A stretch of 64,000 nucleotides of DNA from Rhizobium sp. BG4 (lineage in GTDB: Bacteria; Pseudomonadota; Alphaproteobacteria; Rhizobiales; Rhizobiaceae). The translations under genes and the position numbers were made by a program. Within the stretch, counting starts at the first letter, position 1. Every line of letters starts with the position of its first letter. Under the pieces are notes generated by a model, which was not told where the DNA came from, made no database searches, and saw only the letters and a list, made by a program, of their open reading frames with translations. Shown here in pieces: positions 43,737 through 52,369 of the stretch. The stretch lies in contig NZ_CP044126.1 of assembly GCF_016864575.1 (NCBI RefSeq), forward strand, positions 1,054,001 to 1,118,000. Reading direction: 5' to 3'.

Positions 43737-45347
43737 CTATGCGTAATCGTGCTGCGGCTGCCGCTGCAAGACGCCTTTGAGAATATCGGCCGCTTTCTCG
43801 GCAATCATGATCGTCGCGGCATTGGTATTCGACGAGATCAGCCGCGGCATGACGGAACTGTCGCAGACCCGGAGCCGATCGATGCCGCGCACCTTGAGAT
43901 CCGGATCGACGACGGCATCTTCGCCACCGCCCATGCGGCATGTGCCGACGGGGTGATAGGCCGAGCGGCCGTACTGCCGGGCGAACTGCCGGTATTCCTC
44001 TTGCGTGCGGATATTGCCGTCAGGCAGATGCAGCCGTCTGACGAAGGGCCGGAAGGCCGGCTGGGAGAGGATTTCCTGGCAGATCTTGATGCCGTCGACG
44101 GCGCGTTCCAGATCGTAGGGCTCCGCAAAGGCATTGGGGTCGATTGCCGGGGGAACGGATGGATCCTTCGAGCGCAGAGTTACTGTCCCACGCGAGCGCG
44201 GCCGGACGTGATAGGAATTCAGCGTGCAGCCATTGCCGCCGGGCACGCCGCCGATCCCTTCCTCGACACCAGCCCCCGGCAGGAAGTGGAACTGCAGGTC
44301 CGGGGTCTTCTCAGCCTTGTCGCCCCACCAGAAACCGCCGCCCTCGACGATGTTCGAGGCCACCGGCCCCTTGCCGAACAGGGCGTATTCGATCCCGGCC
44401 GCGACCTGCCAATGGCGCTTCTTGTAGCGGTCGATGCCGTGCGAGCCGCTGAGTTCAGCGAGAACATCGACATCCATGTGATCCTGCAGGTTCTTGCCGA
44501 CCTGCGGCAGATCTCTGACAACATCAATATCGAGCGCTCGTAGTTCGTCGGCGGGGCCGAGACCCGAGAGCATCAGCATCTTCGGCGAACCGATGGCGCC
44601 CGACGTGAGGATGACTTCGCGCTCGGCCCTCAACAGCACCGGCCGGCCGTTCTCGATGATCTCGATGCCGACGGCGCAGCCGTTCTCGATGACGATCCTG
44701 TTGACGGCGGTACCGGTGCGCACCGTCAGGTTCTTGCGATGCGCGGCGGGCTTCAGATAGCCGACGGCGGTGCTGCTGCGGCGTCCATTCTTCGTCGTTG
44801 TCTGATAGAAACCGGCGCCGGCCTGCGATCCGGCATTGAAATCGGGATTGAAGGGAAGACCGGCCTCCTGCGCGGCACGCACGAAGACGCGCGTCAGCGG
44901 ATGCGGGTTCTGCGAGCTGACGCCGAGCGGTCCTTCGGTGCCGTGATGAGCGCCGCCGAATGTGTCATTGCCTTCGGACTTGCGGAAATAGGGGCGCACA
45001 TCCTCGTAGCCCCAGCCAGCGCATCCCTCGAGGTCGCGCCAGCCGTCGTAATCCTCGGGGCAGCCGCGGGTGAAGACCTGGGCGTTGATCGAGCTGCCCC
45101 CGCCGAGCACGCGAGCTTGCGGATAGACCATCTTGCGCCCGGCAATCTCGCGCCCGGCCACCGTCTCATAGCCCCAAATCAGCGGGCCGGCCGTCATCTT
45201 GAAGAAGCCTACGGGGAGATGGATGTACATATTGCTGTCGCGCGGGCCGGCTTCCAGCAGGGTCACGGAAACATCAGGGTCCTCGCTCAGGCGCGCAGCA
45301 AGCACGCATCCCGCCGAGCCGCCCCCGACGATGATGTAATCGGGCAT
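43737..45347 (-). CDS. GMC family FAD-dependent oxidoreductase
   Basis: A 536-residue glucose-methanol-choline oxidoreductase. The FAD motif YIIVGGGSAGCVLAARLSED lies at the N-terminus, GMC signatures follow (QARVLGGGSSINAQVFTRG), and the C-terminal catalytic region has SAYHPVGTCRMGG. The start at 45347 is supported by GGAGGAGAGA. It would oxidise an alcohol or sugar hydroxyl, passing electrons to a quinone or oxygen. First gene of the minus-strand operon facing the ribose-type importer. Confidence 0.88.
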   Translation of the reverse strand: MPDYIIVGGGSAGCVLAARLSEDPDVSVTLLEAGPRDSNMYIHLPVGFFKMTAGPLIWGYETVAGREIAGRKMVYPQARVLGGGSSINAQVFTRGCPEDYDGWRDLEGCAGWGYEDVRPYFRKSEGNDTFGGAHHGTEGPLGVSSQNPHPLTRVFVRAAQEAGLPFNPDFNAGSQAGAGFYQTTTKNGRRSSTAVGYLKPAAHRKNLTVRTGTAVNRIVIENGCAVGIEIIENGRPVLLRAEREVILTSGAIGSPKMLMLSGLGPADELRALDIDVVRDLPQVGKNLQDHMDVDVLAELSGSHGIDRYKKRHWQVAAGIEYALFGKGPVASNIVEGGGFWWGDKAEKTPDLQFHFLPGAGVEEGIGGVPGGNGCTLNSYHVRPRSRGTVTLRSKDPSVPPAIDPNAFAEPYDLERAVDGIKICQEILSQPAFRPFVRRLHLPDGNIRTQEEYRQFARQYGRSAYHPVGTCRMGGGEDAVVDPDLKVRGIDRLRVCDSSVMPRLISSNTNAATIMIAEKAADILKGVLQRQPQHDYA

Positions 45348-45463
45348 TCTCTCCTCCGTAAAATGCATGTGATGCCGGGCGCTCCTCGTTGCCGCGGCAT
45401 CAATTCGCGATCACAATCTCAAGTCTCTTGCCCCTCGTCAAGAGAAAGGGTACGGTTATCGTC

Positions 45464-45492
45464 TTGAAGGGTTGTCGTACAAATGCTATGAC
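45464..45492 (+). promoter_or_regulatory. Sigma70-type promoter of the ribose-type ABC importer operon
   Basis: TTGAAG at 45464-45469 and TATGAC at 45487-45492 are 17 bases apart, 76 bases upstream of the binding-protein start. The spacer is almost filled by a GntR-type operator, which supports its being a regulated promoter. Confidence 0.45.
45472..45482. promoter_or_regulatory. GntR/FadR-type operator, copy 2
   Basis: TTGTCGTACAA, identical to 28481-28491, fits TNGTNNNACNA and lies between the -35 and -10 boxes of the promoter at 45464-45492. A repressor bound here would block RNA polymerase. The FCD-type GntR protein encoded at 52370-53089 is the best candidate. Confidence 0.6.
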
Positions 45493-45568
45493 GACGTTGC
45501 TTCAGATCGCGGTGCCGGGGAAAGAAGGACGGCATCGGGATCTTCGTCATTCAACGGGAGGTTTTCGA

Positions 45569-46648
45569 ATGATCGATAAGATAAATTCGCATTTCGGCAG
45601 CATGAACCGCAGATCGTTTCTGGCAACCGTCGCGGCGGGTGCGACGGTCGCCGCCTTGCCACGGCAGCTCTTCGCCGCCGACAAGCCGACGCTTGTCACG
45701 TCCATCCGCTCGCTCTCCAACCCGTATCATGCGGTCTGGAAGACCGGTGCCGAGGCCTTCGCCTCCGCCATCGGCCTCGATCACGTAACGCTCGTCTCCG
45801 AGGGCAACAGCGAAAAGGGGATTGCCGACATCAAGGCCATGCTCGCCAAGACCGGCGGCAACATGGTGCTGAATTCCGACCCGAATGACACGCCGGATGC
45901 GCGCCCGATCGTAGAGGCCTGCGCCAAGGCTGGCGCCTATGTCGTGACCCAGTGGAACAAGCCGGCGGACCTGCATCCGAAGGACTTCAATCCGAACTAC
46001 GTCTCGCATATCGAATTCGACGGCATCTCGAGCGGCAAGCAGATCGCCGAAATCCTCTTCAAGTCGATCGGCGGCTCCGGCGGCATCATCGCGCTCGGCG
46101 GCCAGATTTCCAACACGGCGGCGATCGAACGCAAGAAGGGCCTGGAAGACGCGCTGGCCGCCAACACCAACATCAAGCTCCTGGATTTCCAGGTGGCGAA
46201 CTGGAAGTCGTCGGAAGCCTATGACCTGACGAGCAACCTGCTGACCCGCTTCGGCGACGACGTGAAGGGCATCTGGGCCGCCAATGACGATATGGGCACC
46301 GGCGCGCTCGAGGCGCTGCGCGCCGAAAACCTCGCAGGCAAGGTCCCGGTCGTCGGCGTCGACGGCATCAAGGCTGCGGTCGATGCGGTGCGCAAGGGCG
46401 AGTTCGCCTGCACCGTGACGTCCGATCCGTTCTGGCAGGGCGGCATGGGCCTGGCGATCGGTCTCGCCGCGCTCCAGAAGAAGTTCGACCCGGCAAAGGA
46501 GCCGGCCGACCATCGCGAATTTTACGGCAAAGCCGTGCTGATCGCGAAGGAGAATGTCGAGGAATATTACAAGACCAACATCGACTCCCATCCGACGCTC
46601 GACTGGAACGATCTCTGGGGCCGCGTCACGGGTGCGATCCGCACCTAA
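45569..46648 (+). CDS. Sugar ABC transporter substrate-binding protein (ribose type)
   Basis: A 359-residue periplasmic binding protein of the RbsB/LacI-like type. The ATG at 45569 follows GGGAGG at 7 bases. It has a twin-arginine-type leader (MNRRSFLATVAAGATVAALP) ending near LFAAD, then KPTLVTSIRSLSNPYHAVW and GIWAANDDMGTGALEALRAE. It starts a complete importer with two permeases and a double ATPase. The GntR operator in its promoter and the fucose-like catabolic genes downstream suggest a deoxy-sugar or pentose ligand. Confidence 0.9.
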   Translation: MIDKINSHFGSMNRRSFLATVAAGATVAALPRQLFAADKPTLVTSIRSLSNPYHAVWKTGAEAFASAIGLDHVTLVSEGNSEKGIADIKAMLAKTGGNMVLNSDPNDTPDARPIVEACAKAGAYVVTQWNKPADLHPKDFNPNYVSHIEFDGISSGKQIAEILFKSIGGSGGIIALGGQISNTAAIERKKGLEDALAANTNIKLLDFQVANWKSSEAYDLTSNLLTRFGDDVKGIWAANDDMGTGALEALRAENLAGKVPVVGVDGIKAAVDAVRKGEFACTVTSDPFWQGGMGLAIGLAALQKKFDPAKEPADHREFYGKAVLIAKENVEEYYKTNIDSHPTLDWNDLWGRVTGAIRT

Positions 46649-46701
46649 CCCGAGCTCGTGTCTCCTCCCGCAGCCAGCGGCTCCTCCGCGGCTGCCTCCT
46701 C

Positions 46702-46730
46702 GCTGGCGGGCGCTTTCGGCGCCTGCCAGC
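46702..46730 (+). terminator. Intergenic hairpin after the ribose-type binding protein gene
   Basis: A 13-bp stem with one G-T pair (from GCTGGC to GCCAGC) and a 5-base loop, 54 bases after the binding-protein stop. No T run. It probably stabilises the binding-protein message or attenuates the rest of the operon. Confidence 0.5.
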
Positions 46731-46761
46731 AACTCCGGATGACGCAGCGAGGTGCAGTCTG

Positions 46762-47802
46762 TTGACCATCAATGCCGAAAACATCAAGACTATGACCAAA
46801 AGCGAACAGGCAGGTGACATGCCGACTGTTGGAAGCCGCCTGTTCGGCGGGCTCGATCGCAAGCGCTTGCGTGCCTATGCCCCGGCATTGGTGCTGATCG
46901 CACTCTGCATTCTGATCACCATCGCCAATCCCAATTTCATCGAACCGCGCAATCTCGTGCGCATCGCCAATTCCGCCGCGGTGCCGTTGACGCTTGCCAT
47001 GGGCCTCACCTTCATCATCCTGCTTGGCAGCATCGACCTTTCGGTCGAGGGATCGCTGTCAGTGGCCGCGATGGTCACCGTGCTGCTCGCCACGAATGAT
47101 GCGAATGCCAATGCCTATGGCTGGCTTGCCGTGATCGCCGCCATCGCCGCCAGCACGCTGATGGGCTTCACGACCGGCATCATCCAGACGTTTCTGAGGA
47201 TCCCCTCCTTCATGGCGACGCTCGGCGTCTGGTTCATCGGGCTCGGGATCTCCGTCTATATGCTCGGCGGTTCGGCTGTGCGCCTGATGGATCCGTCGAT
47301 CCGCGATCTGGCGCTGGCGCGCTTTCTCGGATTGCCGGTGGCAGTCTGGGTGGCGCTTGCCGCCTTCCTGATCGCCTGCACCGTTCAGTATTATACCCGG
47401 CTTGGACGCCACATCATGGCGATCGGCGGCGGTGAGGATGTGGCCGAGCTTTCGGGCATCAATCTGCGCCGCGTCCGCATCATGGCCTTCGGGCTCGCCG
47501 GCTTCTTCTTCGGCGTTGCCGGCGTGCTGGCCGCCGCCCAGCTTGGCCGTTCGGATGCGGTCATCGCCGACGGCCGCCTGTTTGCCGCCGTGACCGCCGT
47601 CGTCGTTGGCGGAACGGCGCTTACCGGTGGCGAAGGTGGGGTCATCAATACGCTGGTCGGCGTGCTGATCGTCACCGTGCTCAGCAACGGCATGATCCTG
47701 CTCGGCGTCTCCCCCTATGTGCAGCAGACCGTCCAGGGCCTGATGATCATTGCCGCCGTCGCGCTGTCGCTCGACCGCCTGCGCCTCCAGATCGTGAAGT
47801 GA
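46762..47802 (+). CDS. Sugar ABC transporter permease (RbsC type), first
   Basis: A 346-residue permease of the BPD_transp_2 family with about 8-10 helices (LTLAMGLTFIILLGSIDLSV, GKx-like GGGEDVAELSGINLRRVR, GGTALTGGEGGVINTLVGV). The TTG at 46762 is taken as start; ATGs at 46792 and 46819 are alternatives. It forms a heterodimeric channel with the permease at 49321. It overlaps the ATPase gene by a few bases. Confidence 0.87.
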   Translation: MTINAENIKTMTKSEQAGDMPTVGSRLFGGLDRKRLRAYAPALVLIALCILITIANPNFIEPRNLVRIANSAAVPLTLAMGLTFIILLGSIDLSVEGSLSVAAMVTVLLATNDANANAYGWLAVIAAIAASTLMGFTTGIIQTFLRIPSFMATLGVWFIGLGISVYMLGGSAVRLMDPSIRDLALARFLGLPVAVWVALAAFLIACTVQYYTRLGRHIMAIGGGEDVAELSGINLRRVRIMAFGLAGFFFGVAGVLAAAQLGRSDAVIADGRLFAAVTAVVVGGTALTGGEGGVINTLVGVLIVTVLSNGMILLGVSPYVQQTVQGLMIIAAVALSLDRLRLQIVK

Positions 47803-49310
47803 CCGCCATGTTGTCAGCCAACGAAATCAGCAAATCCTTCGCAGGCGTTCACGCATTGAAGAACGTCTCGCTCGAAATCCGCCCGAACGAGGTCGTTGGC
47901 CTCATCGGCGAAAATGGTGCCGGCAAATCGACGCTGATGCGGATCCTCGCCGGAACGCACCAGCCCGATGGCGGCACGCTCATGCTCGACGGGCAGCCGT
48001 TGAAGCTGCGCAATGCGCGTGATGGCGCGGCCCACGGCATCGGCATGGTGTTTCAGGAACAATCCCTGCTCCTGAACCTCTCGGTCGCCGAAAACATCTA
48101 TCTCGGCCAGGAAGACCAGTTCGTCCGCTTCGGCATCATGGACTGGAAGGCAATGCGCGCCGCCGCCCGCCGCCAGCTCGAAAAGATCGGCGTCGATATC
48201 GATGTCACGGCGCGGACCTCGGAACTGACCTTCGCGGCACGTCAGATGGTCGAGCTCGCCAAGGCGTTGACGCTGGAAGAGACTGTCTCGCGCCCGCTCG
48301 TCATCCTGCTCGATGAGCCGACCTCGGTCTTGAGCGGTAGCGATATCGACGTGCTCTTCAAGCGGGTGCGCTCGCTGAAGTCGCGGGCAAGCTTCGTCTT
48401 CGTGTCGCACCGGCTCGATGAAGTCCTGCGCATCTCGGACCGCGTCTACACGATGAAGGACGGCCAGGTGGTGGCCGAGCATCGGGCGGCCGATGTTACC
48501 GGTCCTGAACTCCACGAGATCATGGTCGGCCGCGGGCTGCAGGCAACCTATTACAAGGAAGACAAGCAGCTGCCGCCGAAAAGCGAGATCGTCGTCGATG
48601 CCAGCAGGCTGTCGATCGACGGCGCTTTCCACGATGTCGACCTGCAGATCCGCTCCGGCGAGATCGTCGGCATTGCCGGTGTCGTCGGCTCCGGCCGCGA
48701 AGAGGTGACGCGGGCGATTGGCGGCTTCCTGACGCATACGGCCGGTACGCTCAAGATCAATGGCGAGCCGGTGCATTTCCGTTCGCCCGAACAGGCGGTG
48801 CGCAAGAGCATCGGCTATATCCCCCGCGAACGGCGCGTCGAGGGGCTGGTGATGTTCCTGTCGATCGCCGAAAATATCAGCCTTGCCGATCTCTCCTCCG
48901 TCATGCGCGGCGGCGCAATCGATTACCGGCGTGAACGCAAGCTCGCCGCCGACTGGATCAAGCGCCTTCGTATCAAGGCGCCTGGGCCGGATATCGCCTG
49001 CCGTAAACTCTCGGGCGGTAACCAGCAGAAGGTAGTGCTGGCACGCTGGATGACGGCGGGCTCGCGGATCCTGATCCTCGATCATCCGACCCGCGGCCTC
49101 GATGTCGGTGCCAAGGAAGAGGTCTACGAGCTCGTCCGGCAGCTCTCCTCGGAAGGCGTCGCGATCCTTTTGATATCGGACACGCTGGAAGAAACGATCG
49201 GCCTGTCGCATCGCGTGCTGGTGATGCGCGATGGTGCGGTCACGGCCCATTTCGATGCGGCTCCGGGCGCCAAGCCGGATCAGGTCGATCTCGTTGCGGC
49301 AATGGTGTGA
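47799..49310 (+). CDS. Sugar ABC transporter ATP-binding protein (RbsA type, two domains)
   Basis: A 503-residue ATPase with two fused nucleotide-binding domains. The first has Walker A GENGAGKST and Walker B ILLDEPTSVLS, but its signature is changed to LTFAARQ. The second has the degenerate P-loop GVVGSGREE and a good signature LSGGNQQKVVLARW, as usual for RbsA/MglA proteins. Start is GTG 47799 or ATG 47808. It powers the importer formed with the flanking permeases. Confidence 0.9.
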   Translation: MTAMLSANEISKSFAGVHALKNVSLEIRPNEVVGLIGENGAGKSTLMRILAGTHQPDGGTLMLDGQPLKLRNARDGAAHGIGMVFQEQSLLLNLSVAENIYLGQEDQFVRFGIMDWKAMRAAARRQLEKIGVDIDVTARTSELTFAARQMVELAKALTLEETVSRPLVILLDEPTSVLSGSDIDVLFKRVRSLKSRASFVFVSHRLDEVLRISDRVYTMKDGQVVAEHRAADVTGPELHEIMVGRGLQATYYKEDKQLPPKSEIVVDASRLSIDGAFHDVDLQIRSGEIVGIAGVVGSGREEVTRAIGGFLTHTAGTLKINGEPVHFRSPEQAVRKSIGYIPRERRVEGLVMFLSIAENISLADLSSVMRGGAIDYRRERKLAADWIKRLRIKAPGPDIACRKLSGGNQQKVVLARWMTAGSRILILDHPTRGLDVGAKEEVYELVRQLSSEGVAILLISDTLEETIGLSHRVLVMRDGAVTAHFDAAPGAKPDQVDLVAAMV

Positions 49311-49320
49311 GGAGGCAATC

Positions 49321-50283
49321 ATGTTCAAGGACATCAAATCCCTTCTCACTGCAGGCTGGATGCAGGGCGCCATTCCGCCGGCGTTGCTGGTCGTTCTGGT
49401 GCTGGTCATCGAGATCGCCGCACCCGGCTTCCTCACCGGCGACACGCTGATCCTGCTCCTGTCGAACACCGCGGTGCTCTTCATCCTTGCGGCCGGCGTC
49501 ACCTTCGTCATCCTGATCGGCGGTATCGATCTGTCGATCCAGTCCGTGGCATCACTGTCGAGCGTCATCCTGGCTCAACTCTTGCCGCAGATCGGCATGC
49601 TGGCCTTTCCCGTCGCGATCTTCTCGGGCCTCATCTTCGGCGTGCTCAGCGGCTACGTCCATGTTCGGCTGAAGGTGCCATCCTTCGTTGCTACCTTGGC
49701 GACTGGTGGCGTCGTTGCCGGTATCGCGCTCTGGGCCGCGGCCGGACGGGCGATCACCATCGAAGAGGGTGGCCGTGAAAACACGGCCTGGATCAACGGC
49801 AATTTTGCCGGTCTTCCGACCGTCATCTGGATTGCCGCCGTCATTGGCATCCTGGCCTTTGTCGGCCTGCGCTACACCCGCTTCGGCCGCCACAGTCTGG
49901 CGATCGGTGCCGGTGAGCCTGCGGCGATTGCGGCGGGCATCAATGTCGAGCGCACCAAGATCGTCGCTTTTGCGATCTCGGGCATGCTGGCGGCGATTGC
50001 CGGCTGCATCCTTGCCGCCCGTCTTTCCAGCGGCTCGCCGAATTTGGCCAACCAGCTGCTCCTGCCCGCGATCGCCGCCGTCATCGTTGGCGGTACCGCC
50101 ATCACCGGCGGTCTCGGCGGTGTGGCGCGAACGGCGGTCGGCGCGCTGATCATCTCGATCGTGCGCATCGGCATGACCTTCATCGGCATCAATATCTTTG
50201 CCGAGAACGTCGTCTTCGGTTCGGTGCTGATCCTCGCTGTCGCCATCACCATCGACCGCAGCAAGATTGCGATCATCAAATGA
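49321..50283 (+). CDS. Sugar ABC transporter permease (RbsC type), second
   Basis: A 320-residue permease related to that at 46762. The ATG follows TGAGGAGGCAATC, 10 bases after the ATPase stop; a longer frame to 49231 overlaps the ATPase and is not used. It has the family pattern AAGVTFVILIGGIDLSIQSV and GGTAITGGLGGVARTAVGAL. Last gene of the importer. Confidence 0.89.
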   Translation: MFKDIKSLLTAGWMQGAIPPALLVVLVLVIEIAAPGFLTGDTLILLLSNTAVLFILAAGVTFVILIGGIDLSIQSVASLSSVILAQLLPQIGMLAFPVAIFSGLIFGVLSGYVHVRLKVPSFVATLATGGVVAGIALWAAAGRAITIEEGGRENTAWINGNFAGLPTVIWIAAVIGILAFVGLRYTRFGRHSLAIGAGEPAAIAAGINVERTKIVAFAISGMLAAIAGCILAARLSSGSPNLANQLLLPAIAAVIVGGTAITGGLGGVARTAVGALIISIVRIGMTFIGINIFAENVVFGSVLILAVAITIDRSKIAIIK

Positions 50284-50297
50284 GGATGGCTCCCAAC

Positions 50298-50325
50298 AAA
50301 AAAAGCCGCGCCCAGGGGCGCGGCT
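50298..50325 (-). terminator. Intrinsic terminator of the glyoxalase gene
   Basis: 9-bp stem AGCCGCGCC/GGCGCGGCT with a CAGG loop. On the minus strand it is followed by six to seven T, the classical form, 20 bases after the gloA stop. It also stands downstream of the convergent importer operon and may stop it as well. Confidence 0.75.
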
Positions 50326-50345
50326 CTCCGAAAGCGGACCGATCG

Positions 50346-50759
50346 TTACATCGTGTCGAGGCCGATCAGCTCGATCTTGTAGCCATCCGGATCTTCGATG
50401 AAGGCGATATGGGTCGTGCCGTGCATCATCGGGCCCGGCGGGCGCGGGATCTTGGCGCCCTGCTTTTCGAGCGCGGCACAGACGGCGTAGATGTCGTTGA
50501 CGCCGAGCGCCAGGTGGCCGAAGCCGGTGCCGAGTTCGTAGGGCTCTTCGCGGCCCCAGTTGTAGGTCAGTTCGATGACGGTGTCGGTCTCCTCCGGACC
50601 GTAGCCGACAAAGGCGTTGGTGAACTTTCCGCCCGGATAATCATCCTTGCGCAGAAGCGTCATCCCGAGCAGTTCCGTGTAGAACTTGATCGACCTGTCG
50701 AGGTCGAACACGCGGATCATGGTGTGCATATTTCGAAATTGGCCGGACGCTGCGGTCAT
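50346..50759 (-). CDS. gloA: Lactoylglutathione lyase (glyoxalase I)
   Basis: A 137-residue glyoxalase I. The four metal ligands of the Escherichia coli enzyme are matched: His in MHTMIRVFDLDRSIKFYTE, Glu in TVIELTYNWG, His in FGHLALGVND, Glu in YKIELIGLD. The length without insertions is of the nickel/cobalt-activated bacterial class. It converts the methylglyoxal-glutathione adduct to lactoylglutathione. The ATG at 50759 follows AGGAGG. It is divergent from the FAD-linked oxidase gene, which may use a hydroxyacid such as lactate. Confidence 0.9.
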   Translation of the reverse strand: MTAASGQFRNMHTMIRVFDLDRSIKFYTELLGMTLLRKDDYPGGKFTNAFVGYGPEETDTVIELTYNWGREEPYELGTGFGHLALGVNDIYAVCAALEKQGAKIPRPPGPMMHGTTHIAFIEDPDGYKIELIGLDTM

Positions 50760-50790
50760 AATACGGATCCTCCTGCAAGTTATCGATTTT

Positions 50791-50856
50791 ACACTGGTTT
50801 TTAGCGAATGGCGAGCAGCGGAAAATAACCCTGCACTTGATGTTCGAAACCAGTGT
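50791..50856. promoter_or_regulatory. Inverted repeat pair in gloA/oxidase divergent promoter
   Basis: ACACTGGTTT (50791-50800) and AAACCAGTGT (50847-50856) are perfect 10-base inverted copies separated by 46 bases in the gap between gloA and the FAD-linked oxidase. A degenerate GntR-like site, TTGTATGATAA, overlaps the right copy at 50856-50866. Possible operator pair. Confidence 0.35.
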
Positions 50857-50920
50857 TGTATGATAACCATGTAAGTGACCCAATTGTCCAGATGTTTTCC
50901 CGTTTCACCGGAGCAACCGC

Positions 50921-52366
50921 ATGAATGCCTTCCAGCCCCTTCAGGAAAGAGCGCTCGCAGCCCTCTCCGCCGCGATGCCGGCGGACCAGCTCCTGACGGA
51001 AGGTGAGGCGCTCGAGCGTTACAGCCGTGACTGGTCCGGCGAGCACTACGGCCGCCCGCTGGCGGTCGCGCGGCCCCGCTCGGCCGAAGAGCTCAGCCAG
51101 CTGATGGCCTTCTGTCACCAAGAGAAAATCCACGTTGTTCCCCAAGGCGGATTGACCGGCCTCGTCGGCGCGGCGGTGGCGAGCTATCCGGGCGGTGAAG
51201 TGGTCGTCTCGCTGGAGCGGATGAACAAGGTGCGCTCCGTCAATCCGATCGATTATGCCATGGTCGTCGAAGCTGGCTGCATTCTCGAAGATGCCAAGCG
51301 CCATGCCGAGGCGAAGGACTGTATCCTGCCGATCACTTTTGGCGCACAGGGGACCTGCCGCATCGGCGGCAATGTCTCGACCAATGCCGGCGGCTTCAAT
51401 GTGCTGCGTTACGGGATGACGCGCGATCTGGTTCTCGGCCTCGAGGTCGTGCTCGCCGACGGCCGCATCTGGAATGGTCTCAGGACGTTGCGCAAGGACA
51501 ATCGCGGTTATGATCTGAAGCAGCTCTTCATCGGCAGCGAAGGCACGCTCGGCATTGTCACCGCGGTGGCGCTCAAGGTCTTCCCGAAGCCCGAACAGGT
51601 CGAGACCGCGCTGGTCGGCCTCTCCTCGGTCGATGACGCGATGCAGCTCTATGCCCGGGCGCGCCGCCAGTGCAGCGATCTCCTGACGGCGTTCGAACTG
51701 ATCCTGCGCGGCGGCCTGGAGATCGCCATCAACTCCCGGGACGACCTGCCCGATCCGTTGAGCGAGCCCTATCCTGTCTATGTGCTGATCGAGGCGTCGG
51801 CCGCCGGCCGCGTCGATCTCCGGGCGCTGCTCGAAGGTTTCCTCGCCGATGCATCCGATCTCGTGCTCGACGGTGTCATCGCAAGCAGCAAGGCACAAGG
51901 CGACCGTCTCTGGCTGCTGCGCGAAATGATGGTGGAGGCGCAAGGGCGCGGCGGACGATATCTCAGGACGGATGTGTCCGTTTCCATTTCGAGCCTCGCG
52001 GCCTTCGTGACCGACACGCTGGAAGCGCTTTCTGACAAGTATCCGGAAGCGATCGCCGTGACCTATGGCCATGTCGGCGATGGCAATATTCATCTGAACA
52101 TCGTGCCGCCCGTCGGCATGCCTGCCGATCAGTACGATGCTCTCTTTCATGCGACGGAAGAGGTGATCTTCGACGTGACGGACAAGCATGGCGGCTCGAT
52201 CAGCGCCGAGCACGGCATCGGCCGCGTCAAGCAGAGCGCCTTCCTGAAACGCGCCGACCCCTTGACGCTTGAGCTTTCGCGCCGGATCAAGGATGCCTTC
52301 GACCCGAAGCATCTGTTGAGCGAGGGGCGTATATTGGCAAGTGCAGCAGGCAGTGCAGAGGGGTAG
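50921..52366 (+). CDS. FAD-linked oxidase, D-lactate/2-hydroxyacid dehydrogenase type (GlcD family)
   Basis: A 481-residue flavoprotein of the FAD-binding type 4 family (glycolate oxidase GlcD, D-lactate and D-2-hydroxyglutarate dehydrogenases). Conserved parts are VVPQGGLTGLVGAAV, TFGAQGTCRIGGNVSTNAGG, IGSEGTLGIVTAV and the C-terminal metal/flavin region YGHVGDGNIHLN with SAEHGIGRVK. It would oxidise a 2-hydroxyacid to the 2-oxoacid. It starts an operon with a GntR regulator, SDR and FAH hydrolase; lactate from the last enzyme of a fucose-like route is an attractive substrate. Confidence 0.87.
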   Translation: MNAFQPLQERALAALSAAMPADQLLTEGEALERYSRDWSGEHYGRPLAVARPRSAEELSQLMAFCHQEKIHVVPQGGLTGLVGAAVASYPGGEVVVSLERMNKVRSVNPIDYAMVVEAGCILEDAKRHAEAKDCILPITFGAQGTCRIGGNVSTNAGGFNVLRYGMTRDLVLGLEVVLADGRIWNGLRTLRKDNRGYDLKQLFIGSEGTLGIVTAVALKVFPKPEQVETALVGLSSVDDAMQLYARARRQCSDLLTAFELILRGGLEIAINSRDDLPDPLSEPYPVYVLIEASAAGRVDLRALLEGFLADASDLVLDGVIASSKAQGDRLWLLREMMVEAQGRGGRYLRTDVSVSISSLAAFVTDTLEALSDKYPEAIAVTYGHVGDGNIHLNIVPPVGMPADQYDALFHATEEVIFDVTDKHGGSISAEHGIGRVKQSAFLKRADPLTLELSRRIKDAFDPKHLLSEGRILASAAGSAEG

Positions 52367-52369
52367 GGA

